Assembly (NCBI GenBank): GCA_001896545.1
Contig: MPOT01000041.1
Location: 43,432-107,431 of the forward strand
Length of the DNA: 64,000 nt
Reading direction: 5' to 3'
Origin: Tepidanaerobacter sp. EBM-38
GTDB lineage: Bacteria; Bacillota; Thermosediminibacteria; Thermosediminibacterales; Tepidanaerobacteraceae
Numbering within the stretch: position 1 is the stretch's first letter; each line of letters opens with the position of its first letter. Of this stretch, positions 33,481-42,206 are shown in pieces. Under the pieces are notes generated by a model. It ran no database searches. It was not told the DNA's origin and saw only the letters and a list, made by a program, of their open reading frames with translations. Both the position numbers and the translations under genes were made by a program.

Positions 33481-35553
33481 ATGGATGTAAAAAAACTCCA
33501 AAAACGATTGAATGTTCTATTGGGGATTGTAATTTTGATTTTTGTGGTATTAACGATAAGCTTATCAACTCTGCAAATAGTAAAAGGAAATGAATATGAA
33601 AAGCTTGCCGAGGAAAATAGGATAAGGCTTATTCCTATAACAGCACCAAGGGGAGTTTTTAAGGATAGATACGGTAGAGAATTAGTTAATAATCGCCCTA
33701 GTTTTACGGTATCATATATGAGCGTAAAAACGGAAGAATTTGAACAGGAAGAAGTGTTCGAAATTCTTAGAAACATTCTAGAAATTCCTCTTTATACAGA
33801 AGTGTCAAATCAAACATATACTGTAGATAAAGATAAAAAGATTATTCTGAGTAAATTACCCATAGTCGATAGAAATGGGAATGCCAAAATTGATATTGCT
33901 GATATATCGATTACAGATAGTGGTACAGGCAAGCCGGTTTTACCAAGCAAAGTAGATTTTGCTACCGGCACTGTTACGCTTGACAAGCCACCGAATACAC
34001 AGGTGTTAGTTTCATATAACTATGATACATTAAAGAATAAGCTGCAAAGTCGAGATTATAAACCGGTTAGACTTAAGACTGATGTGGATTTCCAGACAGT
34101 AGCAGAAATTGAAGAACGTCGTCTTCCTGGTGTGGTCATAGAAGTAGAACCTTTGCGAAATTATATTTATGGTAGCACAGCTTCACATGTTTTTGGTTAT
34201 GTAGGAGAAATAAGTCAAGAGGAGTTAGCTGCTGCAAAAGATAACGGATACCGCCCAGGAGACCTTATAGGTAAAATGGGATTGGAAAAGGTATTAGAAT
34301 CTTATTTAAAAGGTACTGATGGCGGTCAGCAGGTGGAGGTTACAGCTTCTGGAAAGCCTATAAAAGTATTAGGTCAAAAGGAGCCGATTCCCGGCCATTT
34401 GATAAATCTAACACTAGATATAAAACTTCAGCAAATTGCTGAAAATAAGTTAAGAGAGCAATTAATAAAATTACAGACTGATAAGTATAAGCCTTTTCCT
34501 AATGCAAAAAGGGGTGCTGTAGTTGCTATTAATATAAAAACTGGTGAAGTGCTAGCAATGGCAAGTGTTCCAGATTTCGATCCGAATATGTTTGCTCGGG
34601 GGATAACCCAAAAAGAATGGGAGGAAATATCGAAAAATCCGCTCAATCCAATGGTTAATCTTGCCATTAGCGGGACGTTTCCCCCAGGGTCAATTTTTAA
34701 GATGGTTACTGCAACTGCAGCACTAGAAGAAAAAGTAACTAATGAGCGTGAGCTTGTTAGAGATACCGGAGTTTATTGGACTATTTTGCCGAAGAAGTGT
34801 TGGAAGGCAGGAGGCCATGGTCTAGTAAATATTGAAAAGGCCATTGCGGAATCGTGCAATATTTATTTTTATGAAATGGGGCGTAGATTAGGCATAGATA
34901 ATATTGAAAAATATGCGAGGATGTATGGGCTTGGAGAAATTACAGGAATTGAGCTGCCCGGTGAAAAAGCAGGAAACGTAGCAAGCCGTGAATATAAAAA
35001 GAATACTTTTAGCAGTTCCCAAGATAAAATATGGTATCCTGCCGAAACATTAGATGCATCCATAGGACAAGGCTATCATAGCTTTACACCGATACAAATT
35101 GCAGATTATATTGCAGCTATTGCAAATGAAGGAATCTGGATGAAACCTCATTTAATAAAGTCAATAGTTGATGCTGATGGTAACGTTGTTCTTGAAAAAA
35201 ACCCAGAAATTGGCGGCAGATTGGATATCTCTAACAAGACATATGAAATAATAAAAAATGGTATGCGAGGTGTTACGCTGCCAGGTGGTACAGCCTACGG
35301 AGTTTTTGCGGATTTTCCCATTTCTGTAGCGGGAAAAACCGGAACCGCCGAGTGGGATTTGCGTAAAGACCCGCATGGTTGGTTTGTGGCATTTGCTCCT
35401 TATGAGGACCCGGAAATTGCAGTAGCAGTGTTTATAGAGCAAGCCGGTTCAGGTGGAACTACGGGAGGACCTGTTGCAAGAGCTATTTTTGAAGAATATT
35501 TCCATCTAACAAATGAGAACAATAACAATGAAGATTATCTTGTCCAACCTTAA
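33481..35553 (+). CDS. mrdA: penicillin-binding protein 2 (elongasome transpeptidase)
   Basis: 690 residues: membrane anchor (about 13-35), dimerisation domain, then the transpeptidase with active Ser404 in PPGSIFK (S-x-x-K), SCN in AESCNIYFYEMG, and KTG in SVAGKTGTAEW. The class B PBP works with RodA in side-wall synthesis. Compared with E. coli PBP2 there is an insert of about 70 residues near 110-180 (VDRNGNAKIDIADISI..), as in many Clostridia. ATG 33481 follows mreD by 18 bases. Confidence 0.95.
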   Translation: MDVKKLQKRLNVLLGIVILIFVVLTISLSTLQIVKGNEYEKLAEENRIRLIPITAPRGVFKDRYGRELVNNRPSFTVSYMSVKTEEFEQEEVFEILRNILEIPLYTEVSNQTYTVDKDKKIILSKLPIVDRNGNAKIDIADISITDSGTGKPVLPSKVDFATGTVTLDKPPNTQVLVSYNYDTLKNKLQSRDYKPVRLKTDVDFQTVAEIEERRLPGVVIEVEPLRNYIYGSTASHVFGYVGEISQEELAAAKDNGYRPGDLIGKMGLEKVLESYLKGTDGGQQVEVTASGKPIKVLGQKEPIPGHLINLTLDIKLQQIAENKLREQLIKLQTDKYKPFPNAKRGAVVAINIKTGEVLAMASVPDFDPNMFARGITQKEWEEISKNPLNPMVNLAISGTFPPGSIFKMVTATAALEEKVTNERELVRDTGVYWTILPKKCWKAGGHGLVNIEKAIAESCNIYFYEMGRRLGIDNIEKYARMYGLGEITGIELPGEKAGNVASREYKKNTFSSSQDKIWYPAETLDASIGQGYHSFTPIQIADYIAAIANEGIWMKPHLIKSIVDADGNVVLEKNPEIGGRLDISNKTYEIIKNGMRGVTLPGGTAYGVFADFPISVAGKTGTAEWDLRKDPHGWFVAFAPYEDPEIAVAVFIEQAGSGGTTGGPVARAIFEEYFHLTNENNNNEDYLVQP

Positions 35554-35582
35554 CCGGAATCTTTACAGATTCTGGTTTTTTT
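35551..35582 (+). terminator. terminator after mrdA
   Basis: AACCGGAATC and GATTCTGGTT (one G-T pair) form a ten-pair stem followed by TTTTTTT. The min genes follow after a 75-base gap and may have their own promoter or rely on read-through. Confidence 0.75.
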
Positions 35583-35657
35583 ATCATCAAAAGAAGGATT
35601 TACTTGATTTATGAAGAATAAAATACTTTGTAGTGGTGCTGCTTGGAGGGAATTAGT

Positions 35658-36257
35658 ATGACGAACGAGCCTGTAATTATCAAAGGTACAAAAGAAGGTA
35701 TAACTATCATACTTGATGAAAATTCGAGCTTTGAAGATATGGAAAAAGCTATTTATGAGAAACTTCAACGTAGTCGGAACTTTTTTTCAGGAGGTAAGGT
35801 TAGTATAAAAATTAAAAACGGATTTTTAAGTAAAGATGAATATAATAAGCTACAAAATATCTTTACAGATTTTGGGATGAGCTTGCAGGAGGCAAGTTCT
35901 CCGAAAACCCTGATATTTCCAAAACCAAATAGGAATAGGGTGCTACTGCTAAAAAAAACTGTGAGATCGGGGCAAAAAATTACTTATAAGGGGACCATAG
36001 TCATCCTGGGCGATGCCAATCCAGGCAGTGAGATAGTTGCTACCGGCGACATCCTGGTTATGGGGACTCTTCGTGGGATGGCTCACGCCGGGGTACAGGG
36101 AGATACTACTGCTATAGTAGCCGCATTTCGTTTAAAACCGACTCAATTAAGAATTGCTGAAGTTATTTCAAGACCTCCGGAAGAGAAGGAAGATATACCA
36201 TCATTTCCGGAAATAGCACGCTTGAAAGATAATGTAATAGTAATAGAACCCTTATAA
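35658..36257 (+). CDS. minC: septum site-determining protein MinC
   Basis: 199 residues. The N-terminal FtsZ-inhibiting domain (about 1-95) is followed by the C-terminal beta-helix (about 100-190) with VRSGQKITYKGTIVILGDANPGSEIVA and GTLRGMAHAG, the part that binds MinD. MinC blocks Z-ring assembly away from mid-cell. ATG 35658 has GGAGGGA six bases upstream; an in-frame TTG at 35643 lies within that site. Confidence 0.95.
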   Translation: MTNEPVIIKGTKEGITIILDENSSFEDMEKAIYEKLQRSRNFFSGGKVSIKIKNGFLSKDEYNKLQNIFTDFGMSLQEASSPKTLIFPKPNRNRVLLLKKTVRSGQKITYKGTIVILGDANPGSEIVATGDILVMGTLRGMAHAGVQGDTTAIVAAFRLKPTQLRIAEVISRPPEEKEDIPSFPEIARLKDNVIVIEPL

Positions 36258-36296
36258 TGCCCCAAGATAATTACAAAAGCAAACAGGAGGGATAAT

Positions 36297-37109
36297 ATGG
36301 GCGAGGTAATAGTAATCACATCTGGCAAAGGTGGAGTGGGAAAAACCACAACAACTGCAAATCTTGGAACCGGTCTTGCTTTATACAAGCAAAAGAAGGT
36401 AGTAATGTTAGACGCCGATATAGGTTTAAGAAACCTTGACGTGGTAATGGGTTTGGAAAACCGTATAGTTTATGACCTTGTAGATGTAGCAAATGGAATG
36501 TGTCGTTTGAAACAAGCACTTATAAAGGATAAGCGTTTTGAAAACCTATATCTTATGCCAGCAGCTCAGACCAAAGATAAGACAGCGATAACGCCGACTC
36601 AGATGAAAAAATTATGTGAAGAGCTAAAGCGCGATTATGACTATATATTAATTGACTGCCCTGCAGGTATAGAACAGGGATTTAAGAATGCCATCGCCGG
36701 AGCTGATAGAGCACTCATTGTCACTACGCCTGAAGTTTCTGCCGTAAGAGATGCTGATAGAATAGTAGGCCTGTTAGAGGCTGCCGGTTTTGAAGAACCC
36801 AAACTGATTATTAATCGACTAAGGCCAGATATGGTAAAACGCGGCGATATGATGGATATTGATGATATGATAGATGTTTTGGCTATTGAGCTACTTGGAG
36901 TTATACCAGAAGATGAGAAAATTGTAATATCTACCAACAGAGGCGAACCGGCAGTTGTTGATGAATCATCAAAAGCAGGCCAAGCCTACAGAAATATGAT
37001 TCGACGTTTAGAGGGTGAGGAAGTTCCCTTGATGAAAATAGAAAACATAGAGCCCAACTTTATGGATAAATTGCGTGTGTTTTTTGGGTTAAAAGCTCGG
37101 GCAAAATAA
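36297..37109 (+). CDS. minD: septum site-determining ATPase MinD
   Basis: 270 residues of the deviant Walker A family (TSGKGGVGKTTTTANLG), with DADIGLRNLDVVMGLENR, a DCPAGIEQGF switch and a C-terminal amphipathic helix (FMDKLRVFFGLKARAK) for membrane binding. It recruits MinC to the membrane and is displaced by MinE. ATG 36297 follows CAGGAGGG. Confidence 0.97.
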   Translation: MGEVIVITSGKGGVGKTTTTANLGTGLALYKQKKVVMLDADIGLRNLDVVMGLENRIVYDLVDVANGMCRLKQALIKDKRFENLYLMPAAQTKDKTAITPTQMKKLCEELKRDYDYILIDCPAGIEQGFKNAIAGADRALIVTTPEVSAVRDADRIVGLLEAAGFEEPKLIINRLRPDMVKRGDMMDIDDMIDVLAIELLGVIPEDEKIVISTNRGEPAVVDESSKAGQAYRNMIRRLEGEEVPLMKIENIEPNFMDKLRVFFGLKARAK

Positions 37110-37126
37110 AAAGGGAGGAGAGTTTA

Positions 37127-37408
37127 GTGGATTTTTTAAAAATTTTCGGAAGAGAGGATGTTTCAAGTAAGGATATAGCCAAAGAACGATTAAGGTTAAT
37201 CCTTGTGCACGATCGGGCTAATGTATCACCAAAATTTCTTGAGATGATAAAAAGCCAACTGATAGATATGATTTCAGATTATATGGAAATTGATGAAAAT
37301 GGCCTTGAGGTAAAATTAACTCGCATGGAAAAAGATGATGATGTAACAGTTCCGGCATTAGTAGCAAATATTCCTATAAAGAAAGTGAAGCACCTGGCTA
37401 AGATTTAA
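37127..37408 (+). CDS. minE: cell division topological specificity factor MinE
   Basis: 93 residues. The MinD-contact region (about 15-32, KDIAKERLRLILVHDRANVS) and the C-terminal dimerisation domain (DENGLEVKLTR, VANIPIKKVK) are typical. The presence of MinE suggests an oscillating Min system in place of the DivIVA-based one of Bacillus. GTG 37127 has AAGGGAGGAG upstream. Confidence 0.95.
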   Translation: MDFLKIFGREDVSSKDIAKERLRLILVHDRANVSPKFLEMIKSQLIDMISDYMEIDENGLEVKLTRMEKDDDVTVPALVANIPIKKVKHLAKI

Positions 37409-37421
37409 AGGAGGAAGTTGT

Positions 37422-39191
37422 TTGGATAAAGTCGGACAGGAAGTTTTTGCTTTGGACATCGGCACCAGAACTGTAGCGGGTTTGGTTGTAAGCAAGCAAG
37501 GCAAAACCTATAAAATCCTTGCACATAAAGTTCTTGAACACGAAAGCCGTGTTATGTATGATGGTCAAATCCATGACATTGAGGCTGTGGCCAAAAGTGT
37601 AAGGGCGATTAAGGAAGACCTTGAAAAGAAACTCAATAAAAAACTAGAGAAAGCTGCAGTTGCTGCGGCAGGCAGAGCGCTTTATACGGTTGAAGCTGAA
37701 ACTGAAAGAAAAACTTCTCCTTTTATAGAAGTAACCGAAGAAGATATTCGAAGTTTAGAAACTGAGGCTCTGTCAAAAGCGATTAAATCCTTAGCCGAAA
37801 AAAATAAACAAGGAGATTTCGACAATTATTACTGTGTAGGTTTTAGCCCAATCAAATGGTTTTTAGAGGACGAATCTTTAGAAAATTTACTGGGCCAAAA
37901 AGGCAGTAGCATATCGGTTAAGATTGTAGCTACTTTTCTTCCTCGCACTGTTGTTGAAAGTTTGCTTACGGTTCTTAATAGATGTGATTTAGGTCTTGAG
38001 AGCTTAACATTAGAGCCTATTGCCGCAGGTGATATTGTGGTTCTTCCCGGTATGCGTAAACTGAATATTGCATTGGTAGATATAGGTGCAGGAACGTCAG
38101 ATATTGCTATATCTCGCGAGGGAAGCATATTTGCTTATGGAATGGTCCCTATGGCCGGTGATGAAATTACGGAAAAAATCTGTGAAGAGTTCTTATTAAA
38201 CTTTGATGAGGGCGAAAGAGTAAAACGTGAGTTGTCTTTACATGAAACAGTGAAATTCATAGATATTCTTGGGAATACACAGGAGCTTTGCACTAAAAAA
38301 ATAATAGAGATTATAAGTCCAATTACAAATGAACTTTCGGCCAAGATAGCACGAAAAATATTAGAACTCAATGGTAAAACACCTGCTGCTGTTTTAATGA
38401 TTGGTGGTGGCAGCCTGATGCCAGGTTTATCGGAATTTTTGGCTGCACACTTGGAAATACCTAAAGAACGGGTTGGAGTCAAAGGTCGTGAAGGGTTAGC
38501 TGATGTACAGGGTTGCGAAGATTTTACAGGACCTTTTTCAGTAACTCCTATAGGTATAGCCATAAACTCACTCAAGGGCGCTCACTTGTCCTCCTACAAG
38601 GTGTATATAAACGAAAAGCCAATAAATATTTTAGCACAAGACAATCCTACGGTTTTAAATGCATTGCTTTATGCAGGGAAATCATCGGCAGAAATTTTCG
38701 GACGGCCGGGTCTTGCCAAGACTTTTAAGCTAAATGGAAAACTTAAAATAGTCAAAGGTGAAATGGCGAAACCGGCAATTGTTACAATGAATGGCAAAAA
38801 TGTCGATTTGAACGAACCGATTAAAGATGGTGCGGTCATAAGCTTTATACCTGCTGAGGACGGAAAGGCTGGGGCTTCTAAGATAAAGGAGTATATATCT
38901 GAAGAAGATAGGATTTCTCTAAAAATAAACGGACGCAATTTTATCATAGATCCTGTTATAAAAATCTTTGGGCGTACAATGTCGCCTGAAGAGGAAATAC
39001 CCGATGACGCCTTGATAACCATAGAACCAAGAGATATGATTTTAAGTGATGTTTTCAGTATTATATCATTTAAACCCGAAGGCATGGCAGGTAAGCTGGT
39101 TATGAAAATAAATGGTATTGATGCCGGCTTTGCCGATCCAATAAAAGATAATGATGAAATAGATATTTATTGGGAAAACTTAACAAGATGA
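37422..39191 (+). CDS. FtsA/PilM-like actin-fold protein with C-terminal repeat extension
   Basis: 589 residues, against about 400-440 for FtsA. The first 390 or so form an actin-type ATPase: FALDIGTRTVAGLVV (phosphate 1), ALVDIGAGTSDIAI (phosphate 2), VLMIGGGSLMPGLSEFL (adenosine). After it come about 190 residues with three look-alike segments (VTMNGKNVDLNEPIKDGAVI, LKINGRNFIIDPVIKIFG.., VMKINGIDAGFADPIKDNDEI) that look like small beta-grasp units. TTG 37422 has AAAGGAGG. It follows minE and precedes rodA, so a role in division or wall growth is likely. No C-terminal membrane helix like that of FtsA is seen. Confidence 0.8.
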   Translation: MDKVGQEVFALDIGTRTVAGLVVSKQGKTYKILAHKVLEHESRVMYDGQIHDIEAVAKSVRAIKEDLEKKLNKKLEKAAVAAAGRALYTVEAETERKTSPFIEVTEEDIRSLETEALSKAIKSLAEKNKQGDFDNYYCVGFSPIKWFLEDESLENLLGQKGSSISVKIVATFLPRTVVESLLTVLNRCDLGLESLTLEPIAAGDIVVLPGMRKLNIALVDIGAGTSDIAISREGSIFAYGMVPMAGDEITEKICEEFLLNFDEGERVKRELSLHETVKFIDILGNTQELCTKKIIEIISPITNELSAKIARKILELNGKTPAAVLMIGGGSLMPGLSEFLAAHLEIPKERVGVKGREGLADVQGCEDFTGPFSVTPIGIAINSLKGAHLSSYKVYINEKPINILAQDNPTVLNALLYAGKSSAEIFGRPGLAKTFKLNGKLKIVKGEMAKPAIVTMNGKNVDLNEPIKDGAVISFIPAEDGKAGASKIKEYISEEDRISLKINGRNFIIDPVIKIFGRTMSPEEEIPDDALITIEPRDMILSDVFSIISFKPEGMAGKLVMKINGIDAGFADPIKDNDEIDIYWENLTR

Positions 39192-39229
39192 TTTTATAAA
39201 AGAGTTTTTATGGATGCGAGGTTTTATGA

Positions 39230-39235
39230 TATAAT
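39230..39235 (+). promoter_or_regulatory. extended -10 promoter element before rodA
   Basis: TGA-TATAAT (TATAAT at 39230-39235) lies 28 bases before the rodA start; the -35 region is poor. Confidence 0.35.
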
Positions 39236-39262
39236 GGTTAACGGGTTTAGGGGGCCATCAAC

Positions 39263-40360
39263 ATGGATCGAAAATTGTTAAAAAATATAGAGTATCCTAT
39301 TTTAATTGCCATTATTTTACTAACCATAATAAGTGTTCTAATGATAAGCAGTGCAACGCATGCCATGAGCTCCGGAGGTAGTTTCAATACGGCTCGTAAT
39401 CAGCTTATTTGGTTTTGTATCGGATTAGTAGCTATGGTATTTGTTATTTCGATAGACTATCATTCTTTTGCTAATTGGGCTAACATTATATATATTGTAA
39501 ATCTTCTATTATTAATTTTTGTATTATTTATTGGGGAAGAAGGTGGTGGAGCTCAGCGATGGCTCGATATTGGCCCTTTTAGATTACAACCGTCGGAATT
39601 TGCCAAATTAGCCGTTGTAATTACACTGGCCAGACATCTTGAAAAAAAGAAGTCTTTAAATAGCGTGCAAGATTTATTTTCGGTGGGTTTGCATATGATA
39701 CCTATAATGTTGCTTATAGCGAAACAGCCGGATTTGGGGACATCACTGGTGCTGTTGGCGATGGTTTTCGGCATGCTGTTTATCGCAGGTCTTAGCTATA
39801 AACTTTTGGCTGGGATTATAACAGCAGGCCTTTTTTCCCTACCAATACTCTGGTTTTTTTTAAAACCTTACCAAAAGGACCGAATTTTAGTTTTTATAAA
39901 CCCATATCTAGATCCCCTGGGAAAAGGATACCATGTTATACAATCTAAAATTGCAATTGGTTCAGGCAAGATATTTGGAAAAGGCCTTTACCAAGGAACT
40001 CAGAATCAGCTGAATTTTCTTCCGGTAAAACATACGGATTTTATTTTTGCCGTTTTAGGGGAAGAATTAGGTTTTATAGGTGGTATCATACTTTTTATAT
40101 TATATTTCATACTGCTTTACTATTCTTTAAGGGTAGCATTTAAGGCCCGAGATCTTTTAGGAACTTATATGGTCGTAGGCGTAGTTTCGATGTGGGCATT
40201 TCAGATCTTAATCAACATCGGCATGAACATGGGTATAATGCCGGTGACCGGTATACCGTTGCCCTTTATGAGCTATGGAGGAAGTTCTTTTTTAATGAAC
40301 ATGATTGCAGCCGGACTTGTAATCAATGTTGGAATGCGCCGACAGAAAATCCTATTTTAA
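39263..40360 (+). CDS. rodA: peptidoglycan glycosyltransferase RodA (SEDS family)
   Basis: 365 residues with about ten membrane helices. SEDS blocks include GGAQRWLDIGPFRLQPSEFAKL-type sequence, KQPDLGTSLVLLAM (catalytic-region Asp), PYQKDRILVFINPYLDPLGKGYH, HTDFIFAVLGEELGF and TGIPLPFMSYGGSS. It polymerises glycan with PBP2 encoded upstream. ATG 39263 follows AGGGGG. Confidence 0.95.
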   Translation: MDRKLLKNIEYPILIAIILLTIISVLMISSATHAMSSGGSFNTARNQLIWFCIGLVAMVFVISIDYHSFANWANIIYIVNLLLLIFVLFIGEEGGGAQRWLDIGPFRLQPSEFAKLAVVITLARHLEKKKSLNSVQDLFSVGLHMIPIMLLIAKQPDLGTSLVLLAMVFGMLFIAGLSYKLLAGIITAGLFSLPILWFFLKPYQKDRILVFINPYLDPLGKGYHVIQSKIAIGSGKIFGKGLYQGTQNQLNFLPVKHTDFIFAVLGEELGFIGGIILFILYFILLYYSLRVAFKARDLLGTYMVVGVVSMWAFQILINIGMNMGIMPVTGIPLPFMSYGGSSFLMNMIAAGLVINVGMRRQKILF

Positions 40361-40402
40361 AAAGGCTGTTGAAAAGGTTTTAATTTAATTGCTAGATTAT
40401 AT

Positions 40403-40430
40403 ATACGGGTTCTTTTGAACCCGTATTTTG
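40403..40430 (+). terminator. terminator after rodA
   Basis: ATACGGGTTC-TTTT-GAACCCGTAT, ten perfect pairs, followed by TTTTG. It ends the shape/division gene run. Confidence 0.8.
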
Positions 40431-40631
40431 CATTTATTTACTCGTTTTAGCAGCTCATTTTTGTTGTAATAAACGAGCTTTACAGGAAATAGATATATAT
40501 AACAAAGATTTTTACAAAAGCCGTATAAATTAATTATAAATGACTTTGATTTTCACAATTAATATAACTGAGGTTTATACTGGGGGAATTTATACTTTTT
40601 CATGGACTTACAATACAAGGGGGTGCCTTTT

Positions 40632-41318
40632 ATGTACTACTATGAACAACCTTCCGAAAAAAAATGGCTAGGGCCTGAAAATCTAAAAAAAGTTGTAATC
40701 TGTATTTTAATTGTAATAGTAGTGCTATGCATTAAGAAAATAAATATTCCGGTAACCAAAACGGCTCTTGCAAAAATTGAGTATTTTATTTCGGATTATT
40801 CATATGAATTTAAAGATTTAGTAGAAGTCGTAAATAGTATTTCGAAGGTATCAAAAAGTATTCCGGCAATAGGGCAAAAGAAACAAGGATTGTTACCTAT
40901 GCCGGTGGATGGAAAAGTGTCTTCAGAATATGGCATGCGATATCACCCGCTATTAAAAGAACGGCTCATGCATAATGGCATAGATATAGTTCAAAAAGAG
41001 GGAATCCCTGTAAAGTCGGTACTCGATGGTGTGGTTTTTTCGGTAGGGCAAGACAAAGAGATGGGAAATGTGGTTAAAATACGTCACGACAATAATTTGG
41101 TAACGGTTTATGCTCATTTAAAAGATGTCTATGTGAAGGAACAAGAAGCAGTAAAACAGGGATTTATTATAGGAACTGTTGGTAAGACAGGCCTTGCAGA
41201 GACTCCTCACCTGCATTTTGAAATCTGGCATAATGACAAAGCCGAAGATCCAAAAAAATGGCTGAACATCTTAGATGATGATGCTCAGGAGGAGTTAAAT
41301 GAATTTAAGAGTCTCTAA
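40632..41318 (+). CDS. spoIVFA: M23-family (LytM) protein, probable SpoIVFA
   Basis: 228 residues from ATG 40632 (AAGGGGGTG upstream); an in-frame ATG at 40602 has no well-spaced site. One membrane helix (about 17-35), then a LytM domain (about 95-215): MRYHPLLKERLMHNGIDI (His-x-x-x-Asp), VYAHLKDVYV and HLHFEIW (His-x-His). SpoIVFA holds and inhibits the SpoIVFB protease, and the next gene is that protease, overlapping by 20 bases. Here the zinc ligands look intact, so peptidase activity is possible. Confidence 0.82.
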   Translation: MYYYEQPSEKKWLGPENLKKVVICILIVIVVLCIKKINIPVTKTALAKIEYFISDYSYEFKDLVEVVNSISKVSKSIPAIGQKKQGLLPMPVDGKVSSEYGMRYHPLLKERLMHNGIDIVQKEGIPVKSVLDGVVFSVGQDKEMGNVVKIRHDNNLVTVYAHLKDVYVKEQEAVKQGFIIGTVGKTGLAETPHLHFEIWHNDKAEDPKKWLNILDDDAQEELNEFKSL

Positions 41319-42162
41319 TTTCAGAATAAGTATAAGCTTTTTTTTTATTATAATTGTTGCCCTTGCCTTATTAGCAGGATTGTACTTTGAAGTAATGGCT
41401 GCATTGTTGGCTTTGGGAATACATGAATATGCACATATATTTGTAGGATATAGGCTTGGCATTGAAATTTATGAAATTGAAATATTGCCATTTGGCGGTC
41501 GCATAAGGTCAAGCTTAGATGAGGCTTCTTTGGAGAAGGAAATGCTTATGGTTATGGCTGGCCCGCTTGCAAACTTTGCAATAGCAGGTTTAATTCTTTT
41601 TTTAGTAACTCAAGCGTTTATAGCACCAAACATAGCTCGACAACTTATACATTATCAATTAATGCTAGGGATATTTAATATGCTTCCTGCTCTTCCCCTC
41701 GACGGGGGAAGAATTTTTGCATTATGGCTTAGACAGCGTTTCCCCTATACTTTATCAATACGTATTGCTTCAAGAGCAGGCAAAATACTTGCATATTTGA
41801 TGTTGAGCTTAGCTTTAATAGGTCTTGCTTTTAAAAGGCTATTTTTAAGCTTTTTTGTGGCAGGAATTTTTTTATTACAACAGACTTCAAAAGAAGAAAA
41901 AAATGCACACTTGATTTTTATGAAGCACTTAGCAGGAAAAAAGGAGAAGATTAGTAAAAACAAATATATGCCAGGAGAAATTATAGTGGTGAATGAAGAT
42001 ACTCCGGCAAAAAACATACTATATTCATTTGCACCACAAAAATATTTTATTGTATATGTATTAGATGAGAATATGAGAATTAAAAAAAGTCTAACAGAAA
42101 CCGAAATATTTAATAAAGTAGTCGAAAAAGGATTAGACTTAATGATGAAAGACCTGATATAA
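41299..42162 (+). CDS. spoIVFB: M50 site-2 metalloprotease, SpoIVFB-like
   Basis: 287 residues. Zinc motif HEYAH near residue 42 and the third ligand region NMLPALPLDGGRI, with four to six membrane helices. The C-terminal soluble part (about 215-287) looks like a CBS-type domain, as in SpoIVFB. SpoIVFB cleaves pro-sigma-K in the mother cell during sporulation. ATG 41299 has GGAGG and lies within the end of the M23 gene, so the two are translated together. Confidence 0.87.
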   Translation: MNLRVSNFRISISFFFIIIVALALLAGLYFEVMAALLALGIHEYAHIFVGYRLGIEIYEIEILPFGGRIRSSLDEASLEKEMLMVMAGPLANFAIAGLILFLVTQAFIAPNIARQLIHYQLMLGIFNMLPALPLDGGRIFALWLRQRFPYTLSIRIASRAGKILAYLMLSLALIGLAFKRLFLSFFVAGIFLLQQTSKEEKNAHLIFMKHLAGKKEKISKNKYMPGEIIVVNEDTPAKNILYSFAPQKYFIVYVLDENMRIKKSLTETEIFNKVVEKGLDLMMKDLI

Positions 42163-42206
42163 TAAATAAGTGGAGTTTTATACCATTAAACATAGGAGGC
42201 ACATCA

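Noticed and set aside
38135..38575. 146-residue open frame opposite the FtsA-like gene
   Set aside because: Antisense shadow; composition rich in Ser/Ile/Pro as expected for complementary codons.
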